Positions 24,998 through 34,243 of a DNA stretch of 64,000 bases are shown here, piece by piece. The notes under the pieces are model-generated. The model was not told where the DNA came from. It saw only the letters and a list, made by a program, of their open reading frames with translations, and did not search any database. Source of the stretch: Chryseobacterium sp. (GTDB lineage: Bacteria > Bacteroidota > Bacteroidia > Flavobacteriales > Weeksellaceae). Location: NCBI GenBank assembly GCA_027492795.1, contig JAPUEB010000032.1, positions 1 to 64,000 of the forward strand, read 5' to 3'. The position numbers and the translations under genes are program-made. Numbering within the stretch: position 1 is the stretch's first letter; each line of letters begins with the position of its first letter.

Positions 24998-26193
24998 GAT
25001 TTTGAAAAAATTAAAGTGGAGCAGTTGCCGCCAAAACCAAAAGAATTGGACAAAACATGGTTGATTTCCTTATTTTTCACTTCAGTTACCGGAATCAGAT
25101 TGAATTCCTGCATTTTCGTTTTAAAATTCAAATTCGGAAAAATAATATTGTTTTGAAGCGCCAAAAGTGAATAAACCGCTTCAATTCCTGCCGCTGCAGC
25201 GAGTGTATGGCCGGTAAAAGCTTTGGTAGAACTGAAATCTGGAACATTTTTTTCACCAAAAATTCTTACCATCGCAATTCCTTCCGACAAATCGTTATTG
25301 GGAGTTGCAGTACCGTGAACATTGATGTAATCTATATCTTCGTTTCTTAAACCCGACATTTTCAGCGCTTTTTCCATCGCAAGAAAAGCTCCGGTTCCAT
25401 CGTCGGAAGAAGCTGTTTGGTGATGCGCGTCGTTGGTATTGGCAAATCCGGTGAGGTAACCCAACACTTTTTTGTTGTATTTTTTTACCATTTCATCGCT
25501 TTCCAAAACCAAAAAACCTGCGGCTTCGCCCAAGTTCAGACCTTTTCTGTCGTTGTCGAAAGGGGTGTTGTATGTGTCGGTAACAATCATTAAAGTGCTG
25601 AAACCATTCAAAGTAAATTTTGAAAGAGCGTCGGTTCCGCCTACAATTACTCTATCCAAAACTCCGCTGCTGATAAGTTTTGCGCCCATCATAATGGCGT
25701 TTGCAGCCGATGAACACGCTGTAGAAATTGTGGAAACCATTCCTTTTAAACCTAAAACATCGGCAATCGCCATTGCAGAATGACCTGCGTCGTGCGCTGC
25801 GATGTATTTTTGCTTGTCGGGATGTTGTTCGTAGGAATAGAAATATTTTTCGGTAATATCCATTCCGCCAACACTCGTGGAAGAAATCAGTCCTGTTTTT
25901 TCTCCGTTGATTTCTTTTATTCCCGCGTTTTCTACGGCTTCTTTTGCGGCGATAATTCCGAGAAGTGTACTTCGGGTGTAATTGTTTTCTTTGGAAATTC
26001 CCAATTGCGAAACAAGTTCTTCGTTGGTGAGTTTTATTTCTCCCAATTTCACTTTTCCGCGGCGGTTGGTTTCCAAAAGTTCGATGTCAGAAATACCATG
26101 ACGGGAATGTATCAGCGACTGATAGTTTTCTTCCACGTTTTTTCCAATACATGAAATAGCGCCCATTCCGGTGATGGCAATTTTTCTGTTCAT
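24994..26193 (-). CDS. Beta-ketoacyl-ACP synthase, active KS of a KS/CLF pair (flexirubin locus)
   Basis: A 399-residue FabF-type synthase. The active Cys is C160 (STISTACSSAAN); the two His lie in NVHGTATPNND and SSTKAFTGHTLAAAAG, and the end reads SNSFGFGGNCSTLIF. It matches the active partner of ApeO/ApeC-like KS/CLF dimers that build the aryl polyene by repeated malonyl condensation. It is coupled to its CLF partner by a 4-base overlap and sits 3 bases downstream of an ACP gene, giving an ACP-KS-CLF order. Confidence 0.92.
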   Translation of the reverse strand: MNRKIAITGMGAISCIGKNVEENYQSLIHSRHGISDIELLETNRRGKVKLGEIKLTNEELVSQLGISKENNYTRSTLLGIIAAKEAVENAGIKEINGEKTGLISSTSVGGMDITEKYFYSYEQHPDKQKYIAAHDAGHSAMAIADVLGLKGMVSTISTACSSAANAIMMGAKLISSGVLDRVIVGGTDALSKFTLNGFSTLMIVTDTYNTPFDNDRKGLNLGEAAGFLVLESDEMVKKYNKKVLGYLTGFANTNDAHHQTASSDDGTGAFLAMEKALKMSGLRNEDIDYINVHGTATPNNDLSEGIAMVRIFGEKNVPDFSSTKAFTGHTLAAAAGIEAVYSLLALQNNIIFPNLNFKTKMQEFNLIPVTEVKNKEINHVLSNSFGFGGNCSTLIFSKS

Positions 26194-26196
26194 CCT

Positions 26197-26454
26197 TTAT
26201 TTTGTGCGGTTATTTTCAATGAAAGTAGCCATCGTGTCGATGCTTTCGAAAATTTCTTTTCCTTTTTTCGGATCAGAAAGTTTGATGCCGTATTGCTTGT
26301 CCAATAAAACGATTAATTCCAACGCATCGATGCTGTCCAAGCCTAATCCACCGCCAAAAAGAGGCGCGTCATTTTCGATATCAGCAGGATTCACATCTTC
26401 CAAATTGAGAACTTCGATGATTTTGTGTTTCAGTTCTTCTCTTAAATTTTCCAT
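26197..26454 (-). CDS. Acyl carrier protein 2 (flexirubin locus)
   Basis: An 85-residue ACP starting MENLREELKHKI at 26454; the frame extends upstream, but the added residues ([13 protein letters not shown]) are not ACP-like. The phosphopantetheine serine is S41 in GLGLDSIDALELIV. It directly precedes the KS/CLF pair, so it is the likely carrier of the growing polyene chain. The short gap of 10 bases to the upstream gene points to one transcript. Confidence 0.92.
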   Translation of the reverse strand: MENLREELKHKIIEVLNLEDVNPADIENDAPLFGGGLGLDSIDALELIVLLDKQYGIKLSDPKKGKEIFESIDTMATFIENNRTK

Positions 26455-26464
26455 GTTTTTTTTA

Positions 26465-27004
26465 TTATAAAGTGAGCAAATATACAAAAGCTTTGTAATT
26501 TTCTTGATACAATTCCGTCCATCCACAAAGAACCTGTTCCGCTTTGCCGAATTTCAGGAGGTTTTCGCTGTAATTTTTCAAAAAATCTTCATCGTAATCA
26601 TCCAACACAAAAAAAGCATTTTCGGTTTGCAGCTGATGACGAATGCTAATCTCACCTATGCAAATATTCGGTAAAGTATAAACAAAAACCGCCGGACTCG
26701 GAAAGAAATTATCTTCAGAATTGATACTTTCCTGATGCTTCATATCGGTATCCAAACTGGAGGATTTGTTGGCTAAAACCAGCGCGGTGTTTTTGTTGGT
26801 TCCATCTTTTAAAAGCATTTCTGCAGCCATAAAAGCGAGTTTGCTCAAAGCATCCATTTTGTGAAATTTCGGATAGTTGAAGTCGAAATTTTTATAAACG
26901 GACTTCGAGAATTCGTTGAAGGATTTTGTTTCGCTTTCAAAAACAACTTCATTGTTGAGGATTATTTTTGAGTTTTCTATGGTGCAGGATTTCTTTTTAT
27001 TCAT
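26465..27004 (-). CDS. Truncated ketosynthase-like protein
   Basis: About 179 residues from the ATG at 27004 (an ATG at 27025 would overlap the RhuM gene). The order of elements resembles the N-terminal half of a FabF fold: [34 protein letters not shown], and [20 protein letters not shown], where the active-site region would follow. There is no Cys or His triad. It is short but open and well packed between RhuM and ACP genes, so it is probably a real non-catalytic partner rather than a broken gene. A role in an ACP-KS complex is possible; the family name is uncertain. Confidence 0.7.
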   Translation of the reverse strand: MNKKKSCTIENSKIILNNEVVFESETKSFNEFSKSVYKNFDFNYPKFHKMDALSKLAFMAAEMLLKDGTNKNTALVLANKSSSLDTDMKHQESINSEDNFFPSPAVFVYTLPNICIGEISIRHQLQTENAFFVLDDYDEDFLKNYSENLLKFGKAEQVLCGWTELYQENYKAFVYLLTL

Positions 27005-27005
27005 T

Positions 27006-28022
27006 TTACTTGCTTGGATTTTCACCTCGTTGCATTTGGTTTAATTTTATGATTTCTTTATCAAAATCTGAAAATATTTTTTGTGTTTTATTGAAAACTT
27101 CATATTCATCGACAGCTTTTCGGTCTGCAACTATTTTGGAAATCTTTCCTTTTCCCTCCAAAATTCTGTATTCATTAAAATTCAAAAATCGGTTTACACT
27201 TTCGGCTAATTGCTCCATGGTAAAGGTGTTTTGTCTTTCAATTAAACCTTCAATATAATCGAAGTAGCCAGTAACAGTTCTTTCCAATTGCTGGATTTCT
27301 TTTTCCTGAAGATAATTTTTTGCTACTACAACATCCTGTTTCAAAATTCTTCCATCTGGAGCATTTTTCCAAGTGGTTAAACCCATGTTTTCCTTGGATT
27401 TGTCGGCTGTTGAATAAATAATTTCGGGTGCAGTTTTTCCTGTTATTGCATAATGAAATTTGTTCTGCACCATTGCGTAAAAATTTTTGGTAAGTTCCGA
27501 ATTTTTGTCGTAATCAATACTGCATTCTGCAAAAATATCGGTTACTTGCTGGTAAATTCGCCGCTCACTCGCACGAATCGAACGAATTCTGTCCAGCAAT
27601 TCCCTGAAATAATCCTTTCCAAAAATCCTTTCTCCCTGTTTCAATCGATTGTCATCCAAAACGAAACCTTTTACGATGAATTCTTTAAGCGTGTTTGTTG
27701 CCCAAATTCTGAATTGTGTTGCCTTGGTGGAATTTACACGATAACCAACGGAAATAATGGCGTCGAGATTGTAGAATTTCGTTTCATATTTTTTGCCATC
27801 GGATGCAGTATGTTCCAAAATGGAACTAACTGAATTTTCTTCCAGTTCGCCAGTTTCAAAAATATTTCCTAAATGTTTGGTAATTGCAGGTCTTTGCACA
27901 CCGAATAACTCTGCAATTGATTTTTGAGTGAGCCACAGCATTTCATTTTGCAACAAAACATCCAACTTCACATCTCCGTTTGGTGTGGTATAAAGAATAA
28001 AATTTTTCAGATTTTCTTCCAT
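27006..28022 (-). CDS. rhuM: RhuM-family protein inserted in the pigment arm
   Basis: A 338-residue protein with the typical RhuM N-terminus: [42 protein letters not shown] (a helix-turn-helix-like segment) and [25 protein letters not shown]. RhuM was first described in a Salmonella pathogenicity island; its function is unclear. Such genes are often found near restriction, toxin or defence genes on mobile DNA. Here it lies alone between ketosynthase genes, ends one base before the ATG of the KS-like gene, and has no link to pigment chemistry. It looks like a later insertion that kept the operon readable. Confidence 0.88.
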   Translation of the reverse strand: MEENLKNFILYTTPNGDVKLDVLLQNEMLWLTQKSIAELFGVQRPAITKHLGNIFETGELEENSVSSILEHTASDGKKYETKFYNLDAIISVGYRVNSTKATQFRIWATNTLKEFIVKGFVLDDNRLKQGERIFGKDYFRELLDRIRSIRASERRIYQQVTDIFAECSIDYDKNSELTKNFYAMVQNKFHYAITGKTAPEIIYSTADKSKENMGLTTWKNAPDGRILKQDVVVAKNYLQEKEIQQLERTVTGYFDYIEGLIERQNTFTMEQLAESVNRFLNFNEYRILEGKGKISKIVADRKAVDEYEVFNKTQKIFSDFDKEIIKLNQMQRGENPSK

Positions 28023-28090
28023 CTTGTAAATTTCAGAAAAATTTTGGAGATAATGGGAATTGAGGAAAAATCCAATTGATTTTTGTTAGA

Positions 28091-29239
28091 TTATTCGTGC
28101 GTTCGTGGAGACTTTTTCCGTAAAATCAAAGCAGCATTACTTCCACCAAAACCAGAAGCAGTTTTTAAAATTACATCAATATTTTTTTCGTGATTCTCAG
28201 TAATGATATTTATTACTTCAGAAACTCCCATGTTTTCAAAGTTTTTTGAGGAAATCAGCATATTGTTTTTCGCACTTTCCATTGCAATAATGGTTTCTAA
28301 AAGACCTGCTGCTCCCAAAGTATGTCCGTAAAACCCTTTCAAACTGTTAACGGGAACATTTTGCAAACCGGCTCTTGTAAAAGCGATGCTTTCCATTTCA
28401 TCGTTGTACAAAGTCGCAGTTCCGTGTGCGGAAAGGAAATCTATTTCTTCGGGTGAAATTTCTGCTTCTTTCATTGCGTTTTGAATGCTTCGGTAAAGAC
28501 CTTCTCCCGTTCTCGACGGTCCCGAAATATGATTTGCATCGTTGATGGCACTTTCACCCAAAATTTCAAAACTAAATTTTTCGGTAAAGGATTCTGAAGT
28601 GATGAAAGCCGCAGCTGCCGCTTCTCCTATATTGATTCCGTCGCGGTTTTTGTCGTATGGTTTGCAAGGGTTTTCGCTCAATGCCTGAAAAGAGTTAAAA
28701 CCAGTCACCACAAATTCCGAAACCTCATCTCCTGCAATTACGAAAGCATCTTTATATTTTCCAGATTCAATTAAATTTTTTGCTAAAGAAACCGCCATAA
28801 CTCCGGAAACACAAGCGTTTGAAATCACGATTGGTTTATTTTTAAACTCAAAAAAATCTGCTATTTTTTTAGCCAATACCGACAAATAAGCTCCTTGCGG
28901 AGGGGTGCTTTTATTTTTTAATAAACTGACGTTTCCTTTTGTAGTAGAAAGAATGAAAGCGGTATTGTCTGAAATTTTGTTTCGTTCTACTATAGGTTTC
29001 AGGCTCAACAAAAGCATTTTTTCCAATCGGGTGAACTCTAAATTTCCAAATTCGGATTCAAACTTTTTATTGAGAAGTTCAGTTTTAATCGCAGAAACAA
29101 AAAATTCAGGTGAGTTTTCAGCAATTTTATTTTTTTGAACACCTGAAACATCATTCAACACATTGTTCCAATTGGTTTCTACATCAAATCCAATTGGAGT
29201 GACGCAGTTGTAATCGGTGATGTAGGATTTTGGTTTCAT
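28091..29239 (-). CDS. Beta-ketoacyl-ACP synthase 3 (flexirubin locus)
   Basis: A 382-residue FabF/FabB-type synthase with C143 (VISNACVSGVMA), His in LSAHGTATLYNDE and His in LKGFYGHTLGAAG. The N-terminus (MKPKSYITDYNCVTPIGFDVE) is typical for the ApeR-like synthases of aryl polyene clusters, which may supply early steps. All catalytic residues are present. It lies about 70 bases upstream of the RhuM gene and about 257 bases downstream of the thioesterase gene, with a repeat-rich gap between. Confidence 0.88.
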   Translation of the reverse strand: MKPKSYITDYNCVTPIGFDVETNWNNVLNDVSGVQKNKIAENSPEFFVSAIKTELLNKKFESEFGNLEFTRLEKMLLLSLKPIVERNKISDNTAFILSTTKGNVSLLKNKSTPPQGAYLSVLAKKIADFFEFKNKPIVISNACVSGVMAVSLAKNLIESGKYKDAFVIAGDEVSEFVVTGFNSFQALSENPCKPYDKNRDGINIGEAAAAAFITSESFTEKFSFEILGESAINDANHISGPSRTGEGLYRSIQNAMKEAEISPEEIDFLSAHGTATLYNDEMESIAFTRAGLQNVPVNSLKGFYGHTLGAAGLLETIIAMESAKNNMLISSKNFENMGVSEVINIITENHEKNIDVILKTASGFGGSNAALILRKKSPRTHE

Positions 29240-29280
29240 TTTTTGCTGGTTTCAGTTACTTGTTTCTAGTTTTATTTTGT

Positions 29281-29425
29281 CCTCAAGCGACAAGTCGCAT
29301 GAGGTTAACATTGTGCCGCGCTCCGCGCGGTTTCCGCTGCATTTTTTTATAGATGTTGCACTCCTACGGAGTGCTTTTTCATCCAAGATTTTTTTTCTAC
29401 ACAGATAAAACTCCTATGGAGTTTC
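29281..29425. repeat. Cluster of short palindromic repeats
   Basis: Several small inverted repeats occur in about 145 bases: CCGCGCTCCGCGCGG, CACTCCTACGGAGTG and AACTCCTATGGAGTT, in an otherwise gene-free gap. The ACTCCTACGGAGT type is a known interspersed motif in Bacteroidetes genomes. It separates the thioesterase and ketosynthase genes. Confidence 0.7.
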
Positions 29426-29496
29426 TTTGGAAAAATATTCTTTTAGTTTTAAGTTCGCACTTCGTAATTCGTCTTTCGCACTTCGTCCTTCGTATT

Positions 29497-29931
29497 TCAA
29501 ATTTCCATCCTGTCTTTCCAATCCTGAAAAAAATCCGGATTGTAGAGCTGTAGATTTCCTTCTAAATCAATGAATACTTGTGTAGTTTCTCCCGAACAGA
29601 CCAACTTGTTTTCCTCATTGAATAATTCGTAGCGGAAAATCATTTTGGCGGTTGGTGTGTTTACAAAAGTGGTTTCTATTCTTACGGTTTCGCCGTATTT
29701 TAAGGGTAAAAAATGTTCTGTCGTGGTTTTTACAATTGGTGTTGCAAAGCCGTTTCGCTGTACATCGAGGTAAGAAATGCCGTGTTCTTTGCCGAAAGAT
29801 TCTCTTCCGTCTTCAAAATAAACGATGTAATGACCATGCCATACAATTCCCAAAGGATCGCACTCGTTGAAACGGACTCGGGTTTCGTGAACGTTTTTTA
29901 TGATTTTTTCAGGCGTGTTTTCTTCTTTCAT
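29497..29931 (-). CDS. YbgC/4HBT-type acyl thioesterase (flexirubin locus)
   Basis: A 144-residue hot-dog thioesterase with HETRVRFNECDPLGIVWHGHY (the Asp of the 4HBT active site) near residues 15-35 and FEDGRESF after it. Such enzymes hydrolyse acyl-CoA or acyl-ACP thioesters; ApeK-like members occur in aryl polyene clusters, probably for release or proofreading. It overlaps the permease gene by 23 bases, so it is translationally linked to the ABC exporter genes. Confidence 0.88.
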   Translation of the reverse strand: MKEENTPEKIIKNVHETRVRFNECDPLGIVWHGHYIVYFEDGRESFGKEHGISYLDVQRNGFATPIVKTTTEHFLPLKYGETVRIETTFVNTPTAKMIFRYELFNEENKLVCSGETTQVFIDLEGNLQLYNPDFFQDWKDRMEI

Positions 29932-31192
29932 AAACTAATGCGATGGTAACGGTGATAAAATAAAAAACGAGTAATAATGCAGCATTCGGAAGTACGGAAA
30001 CTAAATCCGCACGTCTTAAAATAATGCTTTGATATGCCTGTAATCCCCAATTCATCGGTGAAAAATTGGCAATTTTCTGCATAAAATCGGGCATTAAAAA
30101 AACCGGTACAAATATTCCGCCTAAAGCTGCCAAAACAATAACGGCAGTTGCTCCGAAAGGTGCTCCTTGTTCCTGTGTTTCCGCAATGGTTCCTATTAAG
30201 ATTCCAAAACCGGTGGCTGCAAGTCCGGCAAAAATACTTACAAAAATAAGTTTTCCGAGTTGTCCGGAAATATCCAGACTCGGCAATCCAAGATACGGAA
30301 AAAGGTAAATTCCTACTGCAAGCATCATTAAAAACTGAATAATACAGATGAGTAAATACGTGAAAGTTTTTCCCAAAACATGCACGAAATAAGGAGTCGG
30401 ACTGCTTAAAACACGCATCGCCGTTCCCTGATTTTTTTCTTTTACCAAATTTACCGAAAGCGGAATGCAAATAAAAAACATCGCCACCAAAGCCCAAGCT
30501 GGAACGTTGTGTTGCACGGAATTGGGTTTTACGTCCTCTTTTCCTTTTTGTGGAAGAATTTCTTTGTAGGTAATGAGGTTTTGGTTGCCTTTCATGGCGA
30601 CATCAGCTCCCAACTGATCCTGAAAAGTTTTGTAGATCTTCTCGTTTTCTATATCAACAATAATCTTGTCAATGGTATTACGGACATCATTTTTAAAATA
30701 AATATTTGTTGCCGGATCAAAATAGAAGTGGATTTCCTTTGTTTTAGGTGCAACTTCGGTGGTTTTTTGTTGATTTTCATCTCCTGCAATAGCTTCGCTG
30801 TAGCCCAATGAATTGAGGATGTTTTCTACTTTCAGGCTGATATTTTTATTCAAATCATTTGAAAGATTTTTCGGAAGTACGATGGCAAGCTGATAATCGC
30901 CGTCGAAAACCGCTTTTTTTGCAGAATTTTCGTCGTAGTTTTTGGTAATTAATTCGATGGATTTCGTTTTGCTGATGCGTTCTACAATCAGCTTTGAAAC
31001 ATCGCCTTTATCATGATCCACAAAAATAACGGGAACTTTCACTTCCGAATAATTTTTAAAAGTGCTGTCCTGAATGAGCGTAACGGTGATAATGAGAATA
31101 AGCGGCATGATGAAAATAATAATCATTCCGCCGATGTCGCGCTTCAGCAGTAGGATTTCTTTCCAAATGGCTCTCCAAAGTTTATACAGCAT
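29909..31192 (-). CDS. ABC-2 type exporter permease
   Basis: A 427-residue membrane protein: one N-terminal helix (about residues 22-40), a large periplasmic region (about 40-225) and five further helices from about 230 to 420 (ALVAMFFICIPLSVNLV and on). The layout is that of YhfA/NatB-type permeases. It overlaps the ATPase gene by 11 bases. It may export the pigment or a lipid, as ABC-2 genes occur in flexirubin clusters. Confidence 0.88.
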   Translation of the reverse strand: MLYKLWRAIWKEILLLKRDIGGMIIIFIMPLILIITVTLIQDSTFKNYSEVKVPVIFVDHDKGDVSKLIVERISKTKSIELITKNYDENSAKKAVFDGDYQLAIVLPKNLSNDLNKNISLKVENILNSLGYSEAIAGDENQQKTTEVAPKTKEIHFYFDPATNIYFKNDVRNTIDKIIVDIENEKIYKTFQDQLGADVAMKGNQNLITYKEILPQKGKEDVKPNSVQHNVPAWALVAMFFICIPLSVNLVKEKNQGTAMRVLSSPTPYFVHVLGKTFTYLLICIIQFLMMLAVGIYLFPYLGLPSLDISGQLGKLIFVSIFAGLAATGFGILIGTIAETQEQGAPFGATAVIVLAALGGIFVPVFLMPDFMQKIANFSPMNWGLQAYQSIILRRADLVSVLPNAALLLVFYFITVTIALVYERRKHA

Positions 31193-31940
31193 CGCGAAGT
31201 TCTTTACCGGTTAAAGCAATAAAAACGTCCTCCAAATTTTTTGCGTTTGGCGTTTTAGAAATAAGTTCTTCGGGACTTCCGATGGCGAAAATCTGTCCGT
31301 TGTCGATGATGGCGATTTTGGTGCAGAATTCCTCAGCTTCCTGCAAATGATGGGAAGTGTAGATGATGGTAGTGCCTTTTTGATTCAATTCTTTCAAAAA
31401 ATCGATAATAACGTTGCGGCTTTGAACATCAACGCCTACAGTTGGTTCATCCAGAAAAAGAACTTTCGGCTGATGTAGAATTCCTGCGATGAGATTGCAG
31501 CGGCGTTTCATACCACCCGAAAAATGTTCAATTTTTTTATGGGAATTTTCGGTTAATCCGACTCTTTCCAAACCTTCCTCTATTTTTTTTCTTAAAAAAC
31601 TATTTTTCAAACCGTATAAAGCTCCAAAAAACTGTAAATTCTCATTTGCGGTGAGGGTAGGATAGAGCGCATATTCCTGTGGAACAATCCCGATGATGCG
31701 CTTTATTGCAGTCATTTTGTTTCTTGGGGAAAGTCCGTTGATGGTGTAAGTTCCGGAGCTGGGTTTTATCAATCCGCAGAGCATGGAAATCAAAGTGGTT
31801 TTTCCGGCGCCGTTTGGTCCGAGAATGCCGTAAATTTCACCTTCTTCTATATCCAAAGAAATATTGTTCACAGAAAAATCGTCTGCGTTTTTGTATTTTT
31901 TGTAGAGGTTTTTTATTTGGATGATGTTTTTGGGCATCAA
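31182..31940 (-). CDS. ABC transporter ATP-binding protein
   Basis: A 252-residue ATPase with Walker A GPNGAGKTT (about residues 41-49), signature HFSGGMKRR, Walker B VLFLDEPTVGVD and the switch histidine region YTSHHLQEAEEFC. It forms the exporter with the permease downstream, with a coupled overlap. Upstream lies a long gap and the start of the T9SS-type gene on the other strand. Confidence 0.92.
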   Translation of the reverse strand: MMPKNIIQIKNLYKKYKNADDFSVNNISLDIEEGEIYGILGPNGAGKTTLISMLCGLIKPSSGTYTINGLSPRNKMTAIKRIIGIVPQEYALYPTLTANENLQFFGALYGLKNSFLRKKIEEGLERVGLTENSHKKIEHFSGGMKRRCNLIAGILHQPKVLFLDEPTVGVDVQSRNVIIDFLKELNQKGTTIIYTSHHLQEAEEFCTKIAIIDNGQIFAIGSPEELISKTPNAKNLEDVFIALTGKELRDAV

Positions 31941-32267
31941 TATTTTTTTGAAGATGCAAAATAAGGAAATTATTGTGGAGCACAGAAAAATTAGTTAAAA
32001 AAACGAATCAATTATTAATTATTTCTAGATTTCAAAATATTCTTTTACAACAAAAATGAAGAATTAAGGATTCGTACAGTTTTTTTTTTTTTTTTTGAGA
32101 ATTTGTCATAGTTTTCTACATATTTGCTTTTATTTAATAAAAATAATGATAAAATTTGCTTTAGTGTAAAATATATTCTAATTTTAGCAGCGAGATATTA
32201 TCGAACTAATAGTTCGGGAAAAACGATTAATCTAAAAGTGAAATTTCAAATATCTAAAAAAACCATT
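31941..32267. other. Divergent gap with a poly-T tract
   Basis: A 327-base AT-rich gap between the ABC ATPase gene and the secreted-protein gene. A run of 17 T lies at 32080-32096 and a short inverted repeat, CGAACTA-A-TAGTTCG, at 32202-32216. No clean TAnnTTTG promoter box is seen in either direction. Confidence 0.6.
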
Positions 32268-34079
32268 ATGAAAAGAATATTTATTTTGTTATGGTCAGTT
32301 TTGGGCATATTTATGTTTGCGCAAAACAATTTTGAATACCAGCGTACTTGGGGAACTTACTTTGGTCCTTCTGCTACGGTTCTTACAGGAGCTCATTATC
32401 CAAAAGGGATATTGTTTGATTCTCAAAAAAACATGTATTTTGATGGTGGTGTTCTTGTGAACGGACAGCCAAATACCTACTATAACCAGTTTGTGATTGG
32501 TGGTGGCGGAAACTTCCTTTCGAATAATACCTACGAATTTGATGTACGGTTTAATTCAATGGGAGTTCCAGATTATTTTGGCTATCGAAGTTCAGTGAAT
32601 CCTGTAGGGATTTATAACCGTATTCTTGCAATAGATGCAATGGATAATCAATACAAAATTCAAATCGCTACAAACCCAACAATTCAGCCGACTGCTGGTA
32701 CATTTTTGCCAGCCGACCCGCAACCATCGTCTTCATTAAAAGTTATTCTTTCAAAATATTCTTCTTCAGGTGCTTTGGTTTGGGCAACTTATTTGCCTTC
32801 ATCAACTACACCGCCTGCAATTTCTATTGATGATGGTGGTAATGTATTTGTTTCAGGCAGTACTACTTTAATGCAGAATCTATCAACAACAGGAGTTTGG
32901 CAAGAAAACTATGATGAACTATATGATAGTAACGGTGATTTGATTCTAAATGGATATTTATTAAAACTAAATAATTCGGGACAAAGAATATGGGCTACTT
33001 ATCTGCCGAGTAATGGCGAATTGATGAGATATCACAACGGTTCTGTTTATATGGTTCTTGGGAGTAATACTAATCCCAACCTTACAACTATGGCTACAGC
33101 AGGTGCTTTTCAGACATCTCCTGCTTCTCATGCACTTGCCAAAATTAATGCAAATACAGGGGTAAGACAGTGGGGTACTTATTATGGTTATGCGCCAAAT
33201 GCCTATGAGTTGGGTCAAATTACAGACATGGAAATTAATGCCTCAGGAATTTATTTAACAGGGACAGATTACAACTATCAAAATTCTAATTATTATGGAA
33301 CTACAGGAAGTTATCGCCCACAAGTAAGCGGTGGAAGCGATATCTTTTTATCAAAATTCTCACACTCCGGAAGCCGAGAATGGAGTACCTATTTTGGACA
33401 TTCGGGCAGTGATCAAAACGAGGTTGATAAGAGTCTTGTGCTGAATGGAACTGATGTTTACGTTGCTGCATCTGCAAACGGAATCGGAAGTAACATAGCC
33501 ACAGCCGGAGCATATCAAACGGCACCTGAACAAAGCCTCAACAATGGAGTGAATTTTTATTTCGCAAAGTTCAATTCCGCAGGAAATCTTATTTGGTGTT
33601 CTTATTATGGCGGCACTGCAGTACATAGTGGACATATGAATGCCATAAATATAGGGTTTGATAACGGTGTTTTGTTTTTATTTGGAGCTACCAATTCTAA
33701 TAACTGGTTTACTACGGAAGGAGCTTGGATGCCACAAAGAAACCCTTCCAACACACCGTTTATGACGGCTTTTATCGCCCGTTTTGATAACAAAAACCAA
33801 ATGGCAACCTCCGAAACTGCCCTCACAAAAGATTTGGTATTATACAACAATCCCAACAACGGAAACTTTAGCCTGAAAGGAAGCGTTTTGCAAAAAGAAT
33901 CTTGCGAAATGAGCATTTATGATGCTTCCGGAAAAATGGTCTTCACACAAAAGCTTTCTAAAAATTCTGTACAACAGTTCAACCTTCAACATCTTTTATC
34001 AAATGGAAATTATTTGGTAGAAGTAAGAGGCAACACGAAACAAAAACTTAAAGTTTTTAAGATGATTGTGCGGGAGTAG
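32268..34079 (+). CDS. Secreted beta-propeller-like protein with a T9SS sorting domain
   Basis: Start at the ATG at 32268 (MKRIFILLWSVLGIFMFAQ is the signal peptide); the frame runs further upstream without a plausible signal. The mature part of about 580 residues contains repeated segments such as RTWGTYFGPS, QWGTYYGYAP, EWSTYFGHSGSD and IWCSYYGGTA, the pattern of SBBP-type propeller repeats. The last 80 residues (NNPNNGNFSLKGSVLQKESC, then MSIYDASGKMVF and LVEVRGNT) form a type A T9SS sorting domain. It is likely exported by T9SS to the cell surface. It is on the + strand inside the - strand pigment arm and is not pigment-related. Confidence 0.88.
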   Translation: MKRIFILLWSVLGIFMFAQNNFEYQRTWGTYFGPSATVLTGAHYPKGILFDSQKNMYFDGGVLVNGQPNTYYNQFVIGGGGNFLSNNTYEFDVRFNSMGVPDYFGYRSSVNPVGIYNRILAIDAMDNQYKIQIATNPTIQPTAGTFLPADPQPSSSLKVILSKYSSSGALVWATYLPSSTTPPAISIDDGGNVFVSGSTTLMQNLSTTGVWQENYDELYDSNGDLILNGYLLKLNNSGQRIWATYLPSNGELMRYHNGSVYMVLGSNTNPNLTTMATAGAFQTSPASHALAKINANTGVRQWGTYYGYAPNAYELGQITDMEINASGIYLTGTDYNYQNSNYYGTTGSYRPQVSGGSDIFLSKFSHSGSREWSTYFGHSGSDQNEVDKSLVLNGTDVYVAASANGIGSNIATAGAYQTAPEQSLNNGVNFYFAKFNSAGNLIWCSYYGGTAVHSGHMNAINIGFDNGVLFLFGATNSNNWFTTEGAWMPQRNPSNTPFMTAFIARFDNKNQMATSETALTKDLVLYNNPNNGNFSLKGSVLQKESCEMSIYDASGKMVFTQKLSKNSVQQFNLQHLLSNGNYLVEVRGNTKQKLKVFKMIVRE

Positions 34080-34123
34080 ATATTTGCAATTCTTTCTTTA
34101 ACTTAAAAAACGTAAATTACAGA

Positions 34124-34217
34124 AAATCAATTTATTTTCCCCCAACCCTAAAGGGAGGAAATTGATTTTCTTCGCTCCCTTTAGGGTCGAGGAAAACGAA
34201 GAAAATTAATTTCCGAT
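34124..34217. repeat. Long palindromic intergenic repeat, copy D
   Basis: CCCCCAACCCTAAAGGGAGG, GAAATTGATTTTCTTCGC and TCCCTTTAGGGTCGAGGAAA, with AATCAATTT and AATTAATTT at the ends. It lies between the convergent T9SS-type and BtrH-like genes, where it might act as a two-way terminator. Confidence 0.8.
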
Positions 34218-34243
34218 TAGGTAACACATTCTGCAATTATTAT

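Noticed and set aside
26455-26526. Longer start for ACP 2
   Set aside because: The 24 added residues are basic and hydrophobic, unlike any ACP, and overlap the upstream gene.
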